Assembly: GCA_036346395.1 (NCBI GenBank) | Contig: CM070604.1 | Coordinates: forward strand, 47,643,662 to 47,707,661 | Reading direction: 5' to 3' | From: Hsuehochloa calcarea | Taxonomy: Eukaryota; Streptophyta; Magnoliopsida; Poales; Poaceae | DNA length: 64,000 nt | Part shown: positions 21,701-33,645 of the stretch, in pieces | Numbering within the stretch: the stretch's first letter is position 1 | Layout: each line of letters starts with the position of its first letter | Notes under the pieces: generated by a model | The model's input: the letters and a program-made list of their open reading frames with translations, nothing else | Databases searched by the model: none | Told to the model about the DNA's origin: nothing | Made by a program: the position numbers and the translations under genes

Positions 21701-22119
21701 CCCCCTCAACATCGGAGTAGTGTCGCGTCCACGCTTGCACTTCCTGAACTTGGCGACGCCTAATTACCTATGGACCTCATCCAGGTAATGTACATCTCTG
21801 GGATTCTCCAAAGATAGACATATTGGACAACTTAGCTAATTGTGTATCGTTTTGTAGATGCTCACGCCCTACAGGCTCCAACTGCTGGTTGGGTCCATTC
21901 CTGTTGAGGCCGGGCGGGGAGTGGTATTTCTATGCTAGGAAGAGATAGTGGTGCACGGTACCCAGCTGGTGCAGGGTTACGCCAAGGTCCAGGTGGACAT
22001 GGTACATGATAATTTGATGTCCATCCCATTGGAGAAGCACCCGAACGAAGACATCATAATACTAGGGTATGCCTTGCACACTTTTGTCCAATGAACCAAT
22101 AAGGACATCGCCCTGGACC

Positions 22120-23352
22120 CTGCAGTGTCGCGATCACCACACGGCCATACCTCGATGACTCCACCTCAACCCCCACTTCAGAAGGCCTCTGTATCTCGTA
22201 TCGTAGAGACGACGCCGAAGAAACAAGAAAATCTTGTCGAGTCGTCATCCATGAAGATAACTAGCACGCGAGGCGCTAAGGTCAAATCGAAGAAGATTAA
22301 GGCGCCTCACAAGCCTGGGACGTTCTCCATCGGAATGTCGTTGGTCTTCGACACAACATTATGCCGCATTGGTTTGGCTTGCCAAACTTTGCATGCCTAG
22401 TACATGCGGCAGACCGACGAGGCGATGGAAGACCGACCTACTAGATTTACCGTCAGCTACAATGAGAACCATTTCCACCACAAGCCTGGTTACTTCGTCG
22501 TGTGCTTCGAAGACTTATTTGATCTATTCAACCTCGATGCACTTGACGTCTCACTTCTACGATGCTGGACATTGTAAGTGTGTACAATCAAGTTCTACAT
22601 TCATGCAATACCGATAAATATCATAACTCATTGTTTATGTATAGATACATGATGCAACAAGCCCAACGATCGCAACAACTGGTGGGTTTCCTTGATACCA
22701 AAGTGGAACAAGGTAATATACCTTGATTCTCTAGTCAATAACAACCACGACTTCACCCTTGTGCAAAAAGTACTCGACAGGTATGCTCATTTCCTCTATA
22801 CGTAACTCTATTGTAGTCTTCCTTTGTTTGAAATGTCCGAGGATAACTTTTTGGAATCACGTAGGTTATTTAGCGCCTATGTTGCCGAGGGAGGGACACA
22901 CAATGAACCGGCCGCCACACTGCGACACATGACGCGATTTTCGGTACCTCCTACAACACAATAATCCTATATCACACTTTGTAACTTGGCCTCTCGAACT
23001 GACTATACCTATATCATATATCACACTTCTATTTTTGCAGTGCAACCAGCAACTATGTCAAGGCAACATATGTGCATTCTACGTTTGTCATCATATGCTG
23101 AAAATCATGAGTACTAAGACGAAGGATCCAGAGGTTTGTCAGTCAATCTCTTAATAATTATTTCGTAATTATGAATTTAAATATATATGCTTACTACTTT
23201 ACTCTTACTAGCGACAGTGCATGAAAATACTAGAAAATAGCTTCCATCTCGACTTACCTGTGGAAGTTCGAGGACTGCTCTCCACCTTCATCACGGGGGA
23301 GATCATTAAAGAGAGTGGAGAATTTTACTTCGACGACTCTGATTTATTGTAA
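22120..23352 (+). pseudogene. Ulp1-like (C48) cysteine protease region of the CACTA element
   Basis: A Ser/Lys-rich linker (22125-22360) leads into blocks separated by intron-like GT/AG gaps. One ends at about 22576 with DVSLLRCWTL. One at about 22662-22780 reads NNWWVSLIPKWNKVIYLDSL. One at about 23041-23110 reads CNQQLCQGNICAFYVCHHM. A last one ends FITGEIIKESGEF..DDSDLL with TAA at 23350-23352. The YLDSL and Q-x-x-x-x-ICAFYVC blocks match the Asp and Cys regions of Ulp1-type proteases carried by many plant transposons. The usual catalytic His before W (H-W-x-L) appears as N-W-W, so activity is doubtful. A frameshift lies near 22650. Confidence 0.7.
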
Positions 23353-23562
23353 TTTACTTTGAGTTGTAATCAAATCACTTTGTAATTAGATCATTAAAGT
23401 GACTTTGTAATTGATATTGAGTTTATAAATCACTTTGAGTTGTTCTATATCAAATCAATTGTAATATATTTGTTTTCTGATTGCTTGTTTTCATAGGGTA
23501 TGGCTAGCATTACCTGAGGCTAGCCGAAAAATCTAAATATATTTAGGTATAAAAAGAACTAT

Positions 23563-23965
23563 CATAGATGGTTTTGTGAAATAAACCGTATGTGAATGAT
23601 ACTCATAGACGGCTACTACTAACAACCGCCTGTGATATGTATCTAATCACAGACGGCTACTACTAACACCCATCTGTAATATGTATCCAATCACAGATGG
23701 CTACCACCAACAACCGTCTGTGATATATCGCATATCACAGACGGCTACTGTAAAAAACCGTCTGTGATATCCTACATATCACATATGATTTCTACCAAAA
23801 ATTGTCTGTGAAGGCTTACTATCACAAACGGTTTCCACCAAAAATTTTCTGTGTTGTGACTTTGACAAACGGCTCAAAACCGTCTGTGATAACCGCCTGT
23901 TATCACAGACACATAGATTTAGACAGTTCAAAAACCGTATGCAATAACGGTTTAGAACCGTCTGT
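23563..23965. repeat. Right subterminal repeat array of the CACTA element
   Basis: About nine alternating copies of atcacagacggct or the acggtt variant and the inverse accgtctgtgat occur in the last 430 bases before the terminus. They match the motif of the left end and of the internal array. Confidence 0.85.
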
Positions 23966-23987
23966 GATGACCCTCTCTGCAGTAGTG

Positions 23988-24421
23988 TGCACCTCTGCCT
24001 TCTGATCCCTCGGCACCGCCTCCTTCCTCCAACTGATGCGCGCCTCCTCCTTCGACCGATGTCGTCTCTATCCTCCGCCACCGCCCGCCTCCTCCTCCTC
24101 CTCCTCCGACCGACGTCGACCCTCGACCGGCTCCCTCCTTCGACCGATGCCGCCTCCATCCTCTGCCCCGACTATCTCCCTCCTCATCCGAGATATGCTT
24201 TGTTTGATATAGATTTTGCTAGCGTAGAGGGGGATGAAGATTATGTGGACGGGGATACATCGAACAACCTTAGTGCATATGATGTTGCATCTGCTATGGA
24301 TAATGTTAGCACGGCCGACCTATGTGACGTTATTACAGCGGCTTTGGTAGCATGACGATAGTTCATACTACATACTAGTATTTTTGGTTGATTTAATATG
24401 AGCGGATAGGTGAAAGATCAA

Positions 24422-24427
<6 letters not shown>
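23988..24427 (+). other. Right flank of the CACTA insertion with an unassigned open frame
   Basis: Sequence interrupted by the CACTA element resumes here. An open frame (23987-24355) has a Leu/Arg-rich head and an acidic tail beginning ALFDIDFASVEGDEDYVDGD. I do not recognise it. It may be a piece of an older transposon gene whose left part lies at 17038-17452. Confidence 0.3.
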
Positions 24428-24480
<53 letters not shown>

Positions 24481-24595
24481 TATATATGTGATTATTATAT
24501 TTGGTAGCATGACGATAGTTCATACTACATACTAGTATTTTTGGTTGATTTAATATGAGCGGATAGGTGAAAGATCAAAACAAGATATATATATA

Positions 24596-24627
<32 letters not shown>
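24343..24627. repeat. Direct repeat of about 83 bases with (TA)n microsatellites
   Basis: The sequence from tttggtagcatgacgatagt to gatcaaaaca occurs at 24343-24425 and again at 24500-24582. Each copy is followed by a long TA run (24428-24474 and 24584-24627). Near identity suggests slippage or unequal exchange between the TA tracts. Confidence 0.85.
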
Positions 24628-24633
<6 letters not shown>

Positions 24634-27600
24634 TTGTATTTAGTACTTGTCAATTATGAATTTATTACATTTAACGCTTATATTTACATTCGTAAGTCAC
24701 ACGCAAAAAACATTGAATCAAACCAACTCATAATATCCTTCAAACGGCATCAAACAAGCCATCATTAGACTTAGGGGCATTACAGATATTTTCTAACTCA
24801 GAACAGCCAGTCAGTCTAACTAAAAGTCAAACTATCCTTTAGTTCGACGTTCAGCCTAACCAGAAGTTGCTTTTCAAAAAATCACAATCATGCCAAACAG
24901 ACAACTCACTCCATTATGGTAGTGCTGCTTCTTGGCAAATGGCTACTGTGTCGGAGTTAAGCACGCAAAATTCAGACGGTGCATCGCCATTGTTGCAAAC
25001 ATGCAGGCCAATTTGCTAACAGTTCTAGTGACGCTCATCCTCAATTAGGGCCTGATGCCCTATTGATGTTTACCGTTACCGAGTAGCCTTTGTTCTTAAG
25101 TGAAATCATGTTACTATAGCTTCTTGACTCCATTTTTGTTAACATACTTGATGTTTGTTAGAATTTTTTAACCATAAAATTGACCGTACACATACACTAG
25201 ATTAATAAAAGTACCCCCAAAAAAAAAAGATCATAGACCTCCTTCCTCGGAGTTTCGCCTCACTTGTCCAAGTCAAGGTAGCCTAGCTGGAAAACACATC
25301 TTACTCCAATTAATCTTGTACTAGAACTACGTACTTGCACCACTAAACTTGTAGTGGAATCTACATACAAGTGTGCAACAACCAAAAAGCCTTGTCCAAA
25401 GCTTTGGCTCTTTAGCCACAGCACAAAAATGACTAAACTCTACACTCACGCGTGCAACGATTCCAACGCTTTTTGCATGCAGTAACCAAGACCGTATACT
25501 CTTTTTTTCTTCTTCTGCTTTGCACGTGTCCACCTATGCACCCACAGGCGCTGGAACACCGGAGGATCGATCGTGTTCCATTACGGTACAGATCATTGCT
25601 TAATTGCAGGGAGTAGTATATCATGGCAAAGCATGGACACTACTCGTGCATCTCATCATCAACTTTGATTAGGCTAGCTTCGTGTATATGCATGTGCATG
25701 GACGGATCCAAATACGGTGTGCATCTCGTAGCATAAACTCAGCGATACGTACACATACGATGATATGTATAGAAATTAACATCCGCTGCTGCATTTGTGC
25801 AGAGCCGGTTTGGTAAGTATACACGCATGCAGAGGCCAATGGCCATGGAGGAGGACGGTCTAGTAGAAGTAGAGCAGGGACCCGGCAAGCCATGTGCAGG
25901 AGCCAGAAGGCTCCCTGCTCGCTAATAACGCATGTGCTGTGCATCTAGCGTGGATGCATGCATGCATGCATATGCTCGCATTTTGGACCACGGCCTAATT
26001 AAGCATCGGTTAACTACTTAAGAAATGTTGTTTTTACCTACCATGCATAAACCGAGTCAGTGCTAGCTAGCACTTAGCATACCAACAATGTTGCTTAATT
26101 GCATGGTTAATTTGTATGGATTCGAGTGATCTCCAGCTGCTGCATAGTTCCGGTTCCACCACCTCGCGCTGCCGGTGCTGCAAATGCTCTCGCGCGCGTC
26201 CGGATCCGGCCCGGTAGCCAAGTAGCCGACTGTACGTGCGACCACGTGCTGATGTACACTTTTGTTGTACTCACCTATCCCTTCTTATGCGTAGCAGCAT
26301 TCGTTACGAGATACTGATCAAGAATGAAGTACACCAAATTTCAACCGTTTCTTAAGCATAACCTCAAAAGAGTGTACTAACCGCTTGAGTATCATGGGGA
26401 TATGCCTTCGTTTCACGGGTTTTCGACAAAGTATGCGTAGCAGCATTCAGGTTTAATTTTCGGGGTTGAAAATTGGCTAAGTCCTTAGAGTTACGAGATG
26501 ATGCATGTTTTGACTAACGAAGTTGCGAAGAACTTGTTCCCGCTTCGATTTGCTTGTCTATTGTTGTGCAAACGGCGAGGATGATCGCAGGGTGGTCAAT
26601 GAAATCAAGTATGGTGCGAATGGACAAGGATGACCGAACGGACAGCCGGCGACATCAAGAATGAAAATATCACCTTGGTGACCTTTTGCCTAGATAAATC
26701 TTGTAGAAAGAGGTTACCAAATAAAAGAAAGCTTTGATCAAAGATGTGTCTCTTTGCCCTTCTTCTCTCTATTTGGTGATTTTGAGTCTTTCTTTGATTC
26801 GCATGTTTTTGATTGATTTCGATAAAATAATCACGACAAGAGAATGATTTTGACTCGGTGCCAACCATCATCTCAAGCAACCGTCGTAATTTTTTAAGAT
26901 CTTCGATAATAGGTTCCATCAAGAAGAGTGAAGTTTGGAGTTATAGATCAAAAGTTAGACATATTTGCAACTTCGCTTTTGAACCATCTCTCGGATCCTT
27001 GCATTATACAAGAATCTAGATCTAAAGAATAACATATCATCTAATTCTCCTTCATGTCTCTTACTTTGGATGAGTTGGTTTGTCGTTTGAGTTTTCCATG
27101 ACCACCCATCATGACTTTATATAGTGTCATCTAGTTCTCCTCTAAAGAGAAGTGAGAATCTTAATCTTATTAGAATTTATATACGAATCCTTATAGCATA
27201 TATCTTAAAATCCTAATAGGTTAGGATATGAGTCACTATATCTCAACAATCTTCACCTTGACTCTTATCCATCGAAGTTACCATGCTCCTCTAATAACTC
27301 GCTCCAAATCGGCTCCACATTTTTCGGTTTTTTCAAATCGGCTCCACATTTTTTTGGGTTTTTCCTCTTTTTTTGTTTATCCTCCCACCTTTGGGAGTGC
27401 CCTAACACAGGGGCTCATGCACATCACTGTAATGTGTGTCTCGATATCTGGGCTAGACCGTTCGGATCGTCCATCTGAGAGCTCCTTCGTTGTATAGTTT
27501 AATTAACCACACCTCCTGTTCCTACAACCCTCCATGATATAGGTTTGTACCGCCTTCGAGCTCCACCTGCTCGTCGGTACTGCGTGGTTGGTCCCACCAT

Positions 27601-27957
27601 GTCTTCCTTTTCTAACAGCTCTCGCACCTTCACCTGCTAGATTTTGTAACCGTTTTTACAGTTTCACACATAACTGCATATGAGATCTGAGTACCTGCCA
27701 TTGACGACACTGTTTCCTTTCCATGTCCAGGATTTTTATCAGACCCCATTGGTTGTTCTTCCCTTATGATTACCCATCAATCGGTATCCTCCATTGCTCC
27801 AGATACTTTTCATGATCACCTATCCATTGCAAGTAACTCGTATGACTTCACCTCGAAGTGATACCTCACAACCTTTGAGTTCAACCAACCTCACATATAT
27901 TAGATTATTCTTTAAGACGGAACATACCAAACTCCCGCCAGTGTATGATGTGTTTTA
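24628..27957. other. Intergenic DNA, nothing assigned
   Basis: AT-rich sequence with only short open frames, none recognisable. 24700-24920 may hold the right edge of the element interrupted by the CACTA insertion (text near atgccaaacag), but terminal repeats were not matched. Scattered palindromic tgcatgcatgca runs occur near 25950-25975. Confidence 0.4.
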
Positions 27958-29045
27958 TTATACATCTCCAATGTAAGCCTCTTCGAATGTGCCAAACATT
28001 CGCTCCAGAACCCTGCGTTTCGCACGCCATGCCGTCTTGTAGCTGACCGGGAACCCCACCATATTAGCAACATCCACCAGTAGGAGCTTTGGCGAAATGG
28101 ACACATCTGCAGCGACGAGGTGGCTTATCAAGCTGGCAACATACGAGGACGTCATGTTGCAGTGACTGTGAAGCGGCTTAGCTAACTCGCTTGTGTGGTC
28201 CTTCAGCACCGTTATCCGGAAGCCCGTGGCAGCGGCCGTGAACCTCTGCCACGGACCTTGCCAGCACAGGATTCATCAACACACCTGACGATGTACGTGT
28301 CGGGGTTGAACCTCTGCACCCGATACGTCCGACCGATGTTAACGGCGTATCTAGCAATAGCATGCTATGCGGCGCTCTTGTTAGAAAAGCGCTGGCTTAG
28401 GAGCAGGGTGTCCTCATTGAACCCCCACTCAGCACCCTCCGGACATGGCAGAACCAACGATGTCGTCGCAACGTCGTCCAATCGTGAGGGGACGTAAGCA
28501 ATGTCAGTGGTCACAAAACCACCAACTGCACCTCCTCCCGCAGCAGCTTCTCCGTCTTCGTCGTCTTCCGAACTAGTTGTTTCCACGTCCTTCTCGCTTT
28601 CCACCTTATCCACCTGGTCGGCCAGGTACTCGTGACAATCAATATGGGCTGACCACCATCTCTCTGCTCCTTCGTTTGGCTCGAAATTGACCGTACACCT
28701 CCTCCGGTCTCCATCGCCCACGTCTCCTCCAACACCGGAGACCAACGCAGGCTCTTCCTCACCAGCAGCTTCGCCTTCACCGAAACCACCCGCGCCGGAT
28801 GTCCCCGTCCTCTCCAAGAACTGAACGTAGACCATCGGCCGCGCATATATCACAGCAGCGGGGTTGCAAACAACCTCCATGTAGTTGGCCCATGAAGCGT
28901 CACATGTGACCTTCATAAGTTGTCAAACGGTCTCGCCTGCACCACCCACCACCGAGGCATACAACGCTTCGATGCGCAGCTTCTTCCTTCCAAAGGGCGT
29001 GATCGAACGCGAACGCACGCACCGCCTTAGCTCCGAGAGGCTCAT
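27958..29045 (-). pseudogene. Mutator-like (MULE) transposase, N-terminal portion
   Basis: Minus-strand translation starts MSLSELRRCVRSRSITPFG. It continues through VTCDASWANYMEVV, YARPMVYVQFLERTG, an acidic Glu/Asp-rich linker and RYAVNIGRTYRVQRFNPDTY, to TSSYVASLISHLVAADVS and VSYKTAWRAKRRVLERMFG. This is the N-terminal and MuDR zinc/DNA-binding part of plant MULE transposases. An in-frame TGA near 28925, a TAG near 28365 and a frame change near 28240 break it. The catalytic core would lie below 27958 and is absent. It is a fragment without visible terminal repeats. Confidence 0.8.
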
Positions 29046-31739
29046 GTCCTTCGTAGCCGGCGCCGATCACGGTGTGGTGACAATTTGACAGTGCGCACCG
29101 TGCGGTCCGTCGCGTATAAGAGCGTCCCCGTGGAACACGAACAGATCTTGAATTTCCGCCATAAAGTACCTAACACATGTGCATATGAAACCATCGAATT
29201 ATTTGTGGGATTTTTTCCGAATGAATGCTTCTACAAATTTGGTTATGCCCACTGTACACGAGCGTTTTGTCGTACATGTTTTCAATCCCGATTGGAGTTC
29301 GTATGATTTTTCTATCCATGAAATGTCCAAGCTAATATTATTTGTAGTATAAAAAATCAGTAGCCTATTTTATGTTACACTTCAGAAATTTCCTGTGGTA
29401 CTAAATCAAAAAGAAAACCAACAACACTGATTTCCCTAAATTTTTATATAGTTATGAATTTTTTTAACTAGTTCGATATTACAGTGCAAAAATAATTCAC
29501 TTCAGAAATTCTTATTGCATTTGTACGTTTCCATACTCGAATTAGACCTAGCTTACACCAAAGACATACGGGGTCTACGACACAATATTCTTTTTCATTA
29601 AATTTCGGACATAAAAACTTACTGAGAGGTGCGGCAAGTTTCTCATTCTAGCGGTGTACTGCGTAGTGCATGCACTGAATGCAATATGCCCGATCAAGAG
29701 TACATAAACAAAGCGTTCAGTGGGTCTATTTCTATTTTGTTTAACGACCTCTAAATATTTTATTATTTTATGACTAAGTTCATGAAACTATGCAAACAGC
29801 CGAGATGCAATTTATAACACTATTAGCAACAGGTATGTTAAGTCAACTAATTACGGCCTAATGACATTGCTAACTACCGAGTCTTCAAAATAAACTAACT
29901 ACACAACTATAACTACTCCGTTGCTACAATTCATCTAATTGTATCCTAATCACATTGCTAAAACTAGCGATAATAATAGCCGGATACGAATGACAATTAC
30001 CTTTTCTAGGTGCTCGCAGCAGACAACACAACTTGTTTTCTAGTGAAATTTTTTCCTTCTCCTAGAGAGCGTTGAGGAAGCTGACCCTTCGTGGAATTTT
30101 TTGCACAAAAATTTACAATCGCGTCGCGAGGCGATTTGCTCACGAAATTCAACACAACTTATTTTCTAGGTGCATCACACGCCCAAATTATTTTCTAGGT
30201 GCTTGTGAAATTTTTCCCGCATTCTCGCGTCAGCCGCGAGCGGCGGGTGCTCCTCACGCCACGAGTGGCAGCATGCCCATGGCTTGTGGCGATGGCGCGC
30301 CAGGCGACGGGCTTGTATCGCCGCCACGTGGCGCCTTATGTTGTGGGCCGCCCGCGTGGCGGCGGTAGGGCTTGCCACCCCGGCCGGGTGAGGCCGCGGC
30401 CCAGTCTTCTTGCCGGTGCAGAAGACAGCGACTGGCCTTCTTCTGCGAGCCTGAGTGCCCCACCAGGGCAAGACAGGCGTGACAACAACTTGGGTGCTGC
30501 CGAAATCGGGCGGAAGCAAGTATAAGGAGTGGGTTATTTTTGAAATTTTAGAATTATATATATTTTAAAATTTTAAAATTTGAGCTAAGTTGCTAGCATT
30601 TAGCGTTGGGGACCCTTTACCGTTGTTGGCATTTAGCGCGCGCGCTCCCTCTCTTAGCTACAGGCCCCAATGCATTTTGAGTCTGCTGTGTTCAGGGCCT
30701 CTGCCCTCAGGCCCTCTAGCTCCGGGTTCATGCATGAGCCGTAGAGTAGGACTTGATTTGGAGCTGTGCACACACGCATGCAACATCAATGCATGCGAGT
30801 GACACCTGAACCACTTGGTCATCGGCATCATGCATGCATATACGTACTCGGGAAATGGATTTGGCAGAAAGGATCTACGGGGCATGATATCAGACGCTAA
30901 TAGCCACATTATTGCTACAGTATCACCGTTACAATGCCACCAGAGATTGTTCTTCACGTGCTTGCAAAAAATATTACTCACACCGTTAACCTCTGTAATA
31001 ATACAGAGAATCCGGATCTATATACTTACGTTTGTGCTAACACCAAAACTACGTACATATCTGAATCTGAGCTAAAAAGTGTCACTGGCTGAACAATTAT
31101 GTCCCTTTCAGCCCAACAAAGACCTGATAGTTCACCTGTGCTCCCGCTCTCTTTTTTTTTACCAGGTTCGCCCCTGCATATGGAACTGCATGACACGAAA
31201 CATCGTGGCTGTTTATTAGGCCGTAGCAACCTCGAGCTAGTCCTGAGATCTCACGTCTTGTCCAAATCAACATCCGGTAAAAAAAAAATTGTGTGTGGAT
31301 GAACATCAGGTTTTCCATCAAAATGCCAGCTAATGGTGATCATATTACGAAGCGCGACATTTCCTGCGTGGGGTAGAGGCTGTCTCCTCTCGGTCGAGCG
31401 ACTGACCAGTTGGGCCATCAGACAGGTCGTAATGGATCACACGATGGCTGCCCTTTCATCGAACAAACTAGTGCTAGCTTAATGACGTAGATTAAGCTAT
31501 ATATATAACCACAACTAGATTGGTGATGACCAAATGAATACCTATTACCGATTTTTAGTTCACTTGTCCGAACTTGTTAAGCGCATTTAGAACTCGTTTC
31601 AAATACGCATATATTATCTCGAAGCTGAAACCAAGCATGCCCATTATATCTTATGGGCCTACCCAAGTTTGACAAGCGTAGCCCAGCCCATTATATCATT
31701 TGGGCCTCAGCCCTTCCCTGGCTTCGCCACTGTGTTCAC
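29046..31739. other. Intergenic DNA, nothing assigned
   Basis: AT-rich with one GC-rich island (30230-30520) that is open on both strands and encodes Arg/Pro/Ala-rich text without a recognised domain. I see no RNA gene or complete transposon. Confidence 0.4.
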
Positions 31740-32381
31740 CTCGTGCTTTTTGGCAGGAGCTCTTCAAGGCCACAGGCGTTTCGACTGAATATGACAACCA
31801 CCTTCCACCCGTAGTTTGATGGTCAATCTGAGTCCGTCAATTGTGTCATCGCCATGTACCTGTGCTGCCTCACGAGTGATCGGCGTCATCAATGGCTTCC
31901 GTTGCTACCACTCCGCCATCGCCATGTACCTGTGTCCATGTCGTCTTCCACGTCAGCCTCCTCAAGCCATTCAAAGGCGAACCACCGTCTTCTCCACCGG
32001 CCTTTCCGCCAATGTTATATGGCCGGGTTGTTCCTACACCCCTCAAAGCACTCTGTGGGCGCCTTAGTCGAGGCTCGTGGCAAGAACTCATCCAATGGGC
32101 GGGTGAGCTAGCTTCAACAGCTACTTGGGAGGATGTTCCATCATTCCGTCAGAGGTACCTTACCTTCCAGCTCGAGCATGAGCTATTTCCCGAGGGAGGA
32201 GAGATGTCATGGTTAGAATCACGCACAGGCGCCGTGCTTCTCCCTATATAAGGATATATTTGGTTCATGAATAAGGGAAGCGAAAATTAGCAATCTATTC
32301 CACTGCCTCCTCCTGTTTCCGTCACGGTGGACCTCAACGCTCCGCCGCCGGCTGTAGCCACCAATTCACCTGGCCGTGACA
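31740..32381 (+). mobile_element. Ty3/gypsy 3' remnant: chromodomain end of pol plus LTR
   Basis: The frame 31892-32200 includes VFHVSLLKPFKGEPPS, QWAGELASTATWEDV and FRQRYLTFQLEHELFPEGGE, the standard C-terminal end of gypsy integrase with its chromodomain-like tail. It is followed by a purine tract (gagggaggagaga) and a probable LTR, 32205-32381, beginning TGTCATGG and ending CCGTGACA. A TATA-like ctatataagg is at about 32243. The rest of the element is missing. The ends resemble those of the gypsy element in the KAS I intron (TGTCATG...TGACA), pointing to a related lineage. Confidence 0.78.
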
Positions 32382-32771
32382 ATTACTCAAATGCATCTTT
32401 TCAAGAAGAAAACGTTGCATGCATACATATGTGCAGCCCATTGCCAAAATTGCTTCTCAAATCTCATCCGGTCCGAATCTGCCCTTGTTTACACACAACA
32501 TTCCAAGTTTCCAAAAATTTAGCAACGGAAGTGCTGCTTGTGAAAGAGGTACAGTAGTTGTAGTACAAAATTTAGTTAGTGGTCTTTCTAGGATTGTTTG
32601 GAACTATGAATTTTGCTAGAATTTTGTAGGAAGGAAACAATTCGATTCCTTCAGGAGCATGAGACAATCTCGCGTCCTAAATATGTCCAGTGGACACATC
32701 TACGTCCCTCTGATCTTATATGGATTGCCTGGCTATCACGTGTTGGAGATCCTAATTACACCGGCTTCCCC

Positions 32772-33645
32772 AAGACTCCTTCTGTCCAATAATATATAAT
32801 GTTTTGACCATAGATACGGTCTCTAACGCGAATTATTGATCAGGTCAACTTTTTTTTAGTCAAAATCAGAGTTTCTGTCAAAGAGATCCACTTAAACATA
32901 GGCCCACTACGTTACGGTTATAAACTTACATCTAGTTTATAAAAGAAGTCTAAATTCCATTTGTTACGGCCAAACTGGTCGACAACCAGTTTAGGTCATG
33001 TCCGACCAGCTATGAACATCGTCCGACCAGCTATACGGCCTTGGACAATCACCGACCACTTAACTGGTCGACATACACTAATAGTTACCCACGTGACTGA
33101 TGGGAAGGAGACTTTTGACGTATTTAGTAACTTACGATAGTTGGCTAACAGACACTATGGTTCAAGACTTTCCTGGCAAATATGCGGGAAGATTAGAAAC
33201 ACTTTTAGCGGCATTAATTACCACCCCTTCAAATAATATAAAGGGGTAGCCCACGTTCTCTGTAAAATATATCTCATAAGTCTGACAAGTGTAAGTTCAA
33301 TGATCATTACGATTATACTGTAATATCATTTGTATTCTCATACAAACATGCAATGCATTCATAGCAATATACATTCTTCATTTTATAGCATTCTAACATT
33401 ACATTCCCGAGTAAGTTCGATTAGGAACCTTGTGTTCTGATCATCGACAGTCTCCAACATGCAAATTTGACCATTACTTCTTATATAATTTTGTTCATAA
33501 AATAATATGAAAAGATTTTCATGGCTAATCTAATGATACCATTTTCACATGATCAATATAAATATCTTTTGATATATTAGTGACCAAAGTTAAAAAAAGT
33601 TTAACAGTACATTTTCTAAAACATTATATATTTCTAAACGCAGGA
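32772..33645. mobile_element. Stowaway-like MITE arms around a possible solo LTR
   Basis: The left arm (ctccttctgtccaataatat, from 32772) and the inverted right arm (aaacattatatatttctaaa, ending near 33645) resemble Stowaway termini. Between them, about 32960-33460, lies sequence starting TGTTACGG with a TATA-like ataatataaagggg, which could be a solo LTR of about 500 bases. I could not match a clean target duplication for either, so boundaries are tentative. Confidence 0.4.

Larger units (their letters stand above)
17453..23987 (+). mobile_element. CACTA (En/Spm-like) DNA transposon, decayed
   Basis: The right end reads ...CAGTAGTG, so its inverted form starts CACTACTGCAGAGAGG. The left end reads CACAGTAC, a one-base variant of a CACTA terminus. 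Both are flanked by the 3-base duplication tgc (17450-17452, 23988-23990), the target size for this superfamily. Subterminal arrays of the motif TCACAGACGGTT in both orientations lie at 17483-17620 and 23563-23965. Inside are a tnp2-type transposase pseudogene, an internal repeat array with a TATA box, a tnpA-like region and a Ulp1-like protease region. All coding parts are broken. The left terminus is the less certain end. Confidence 0.8.

Noticed and set aside
32960..33460. Definite solo LTR inside a Stowaway MITE
   Set aside because: No terminal CA plus matching 5-base target copies could be fixed, so only a tentative entry is given.
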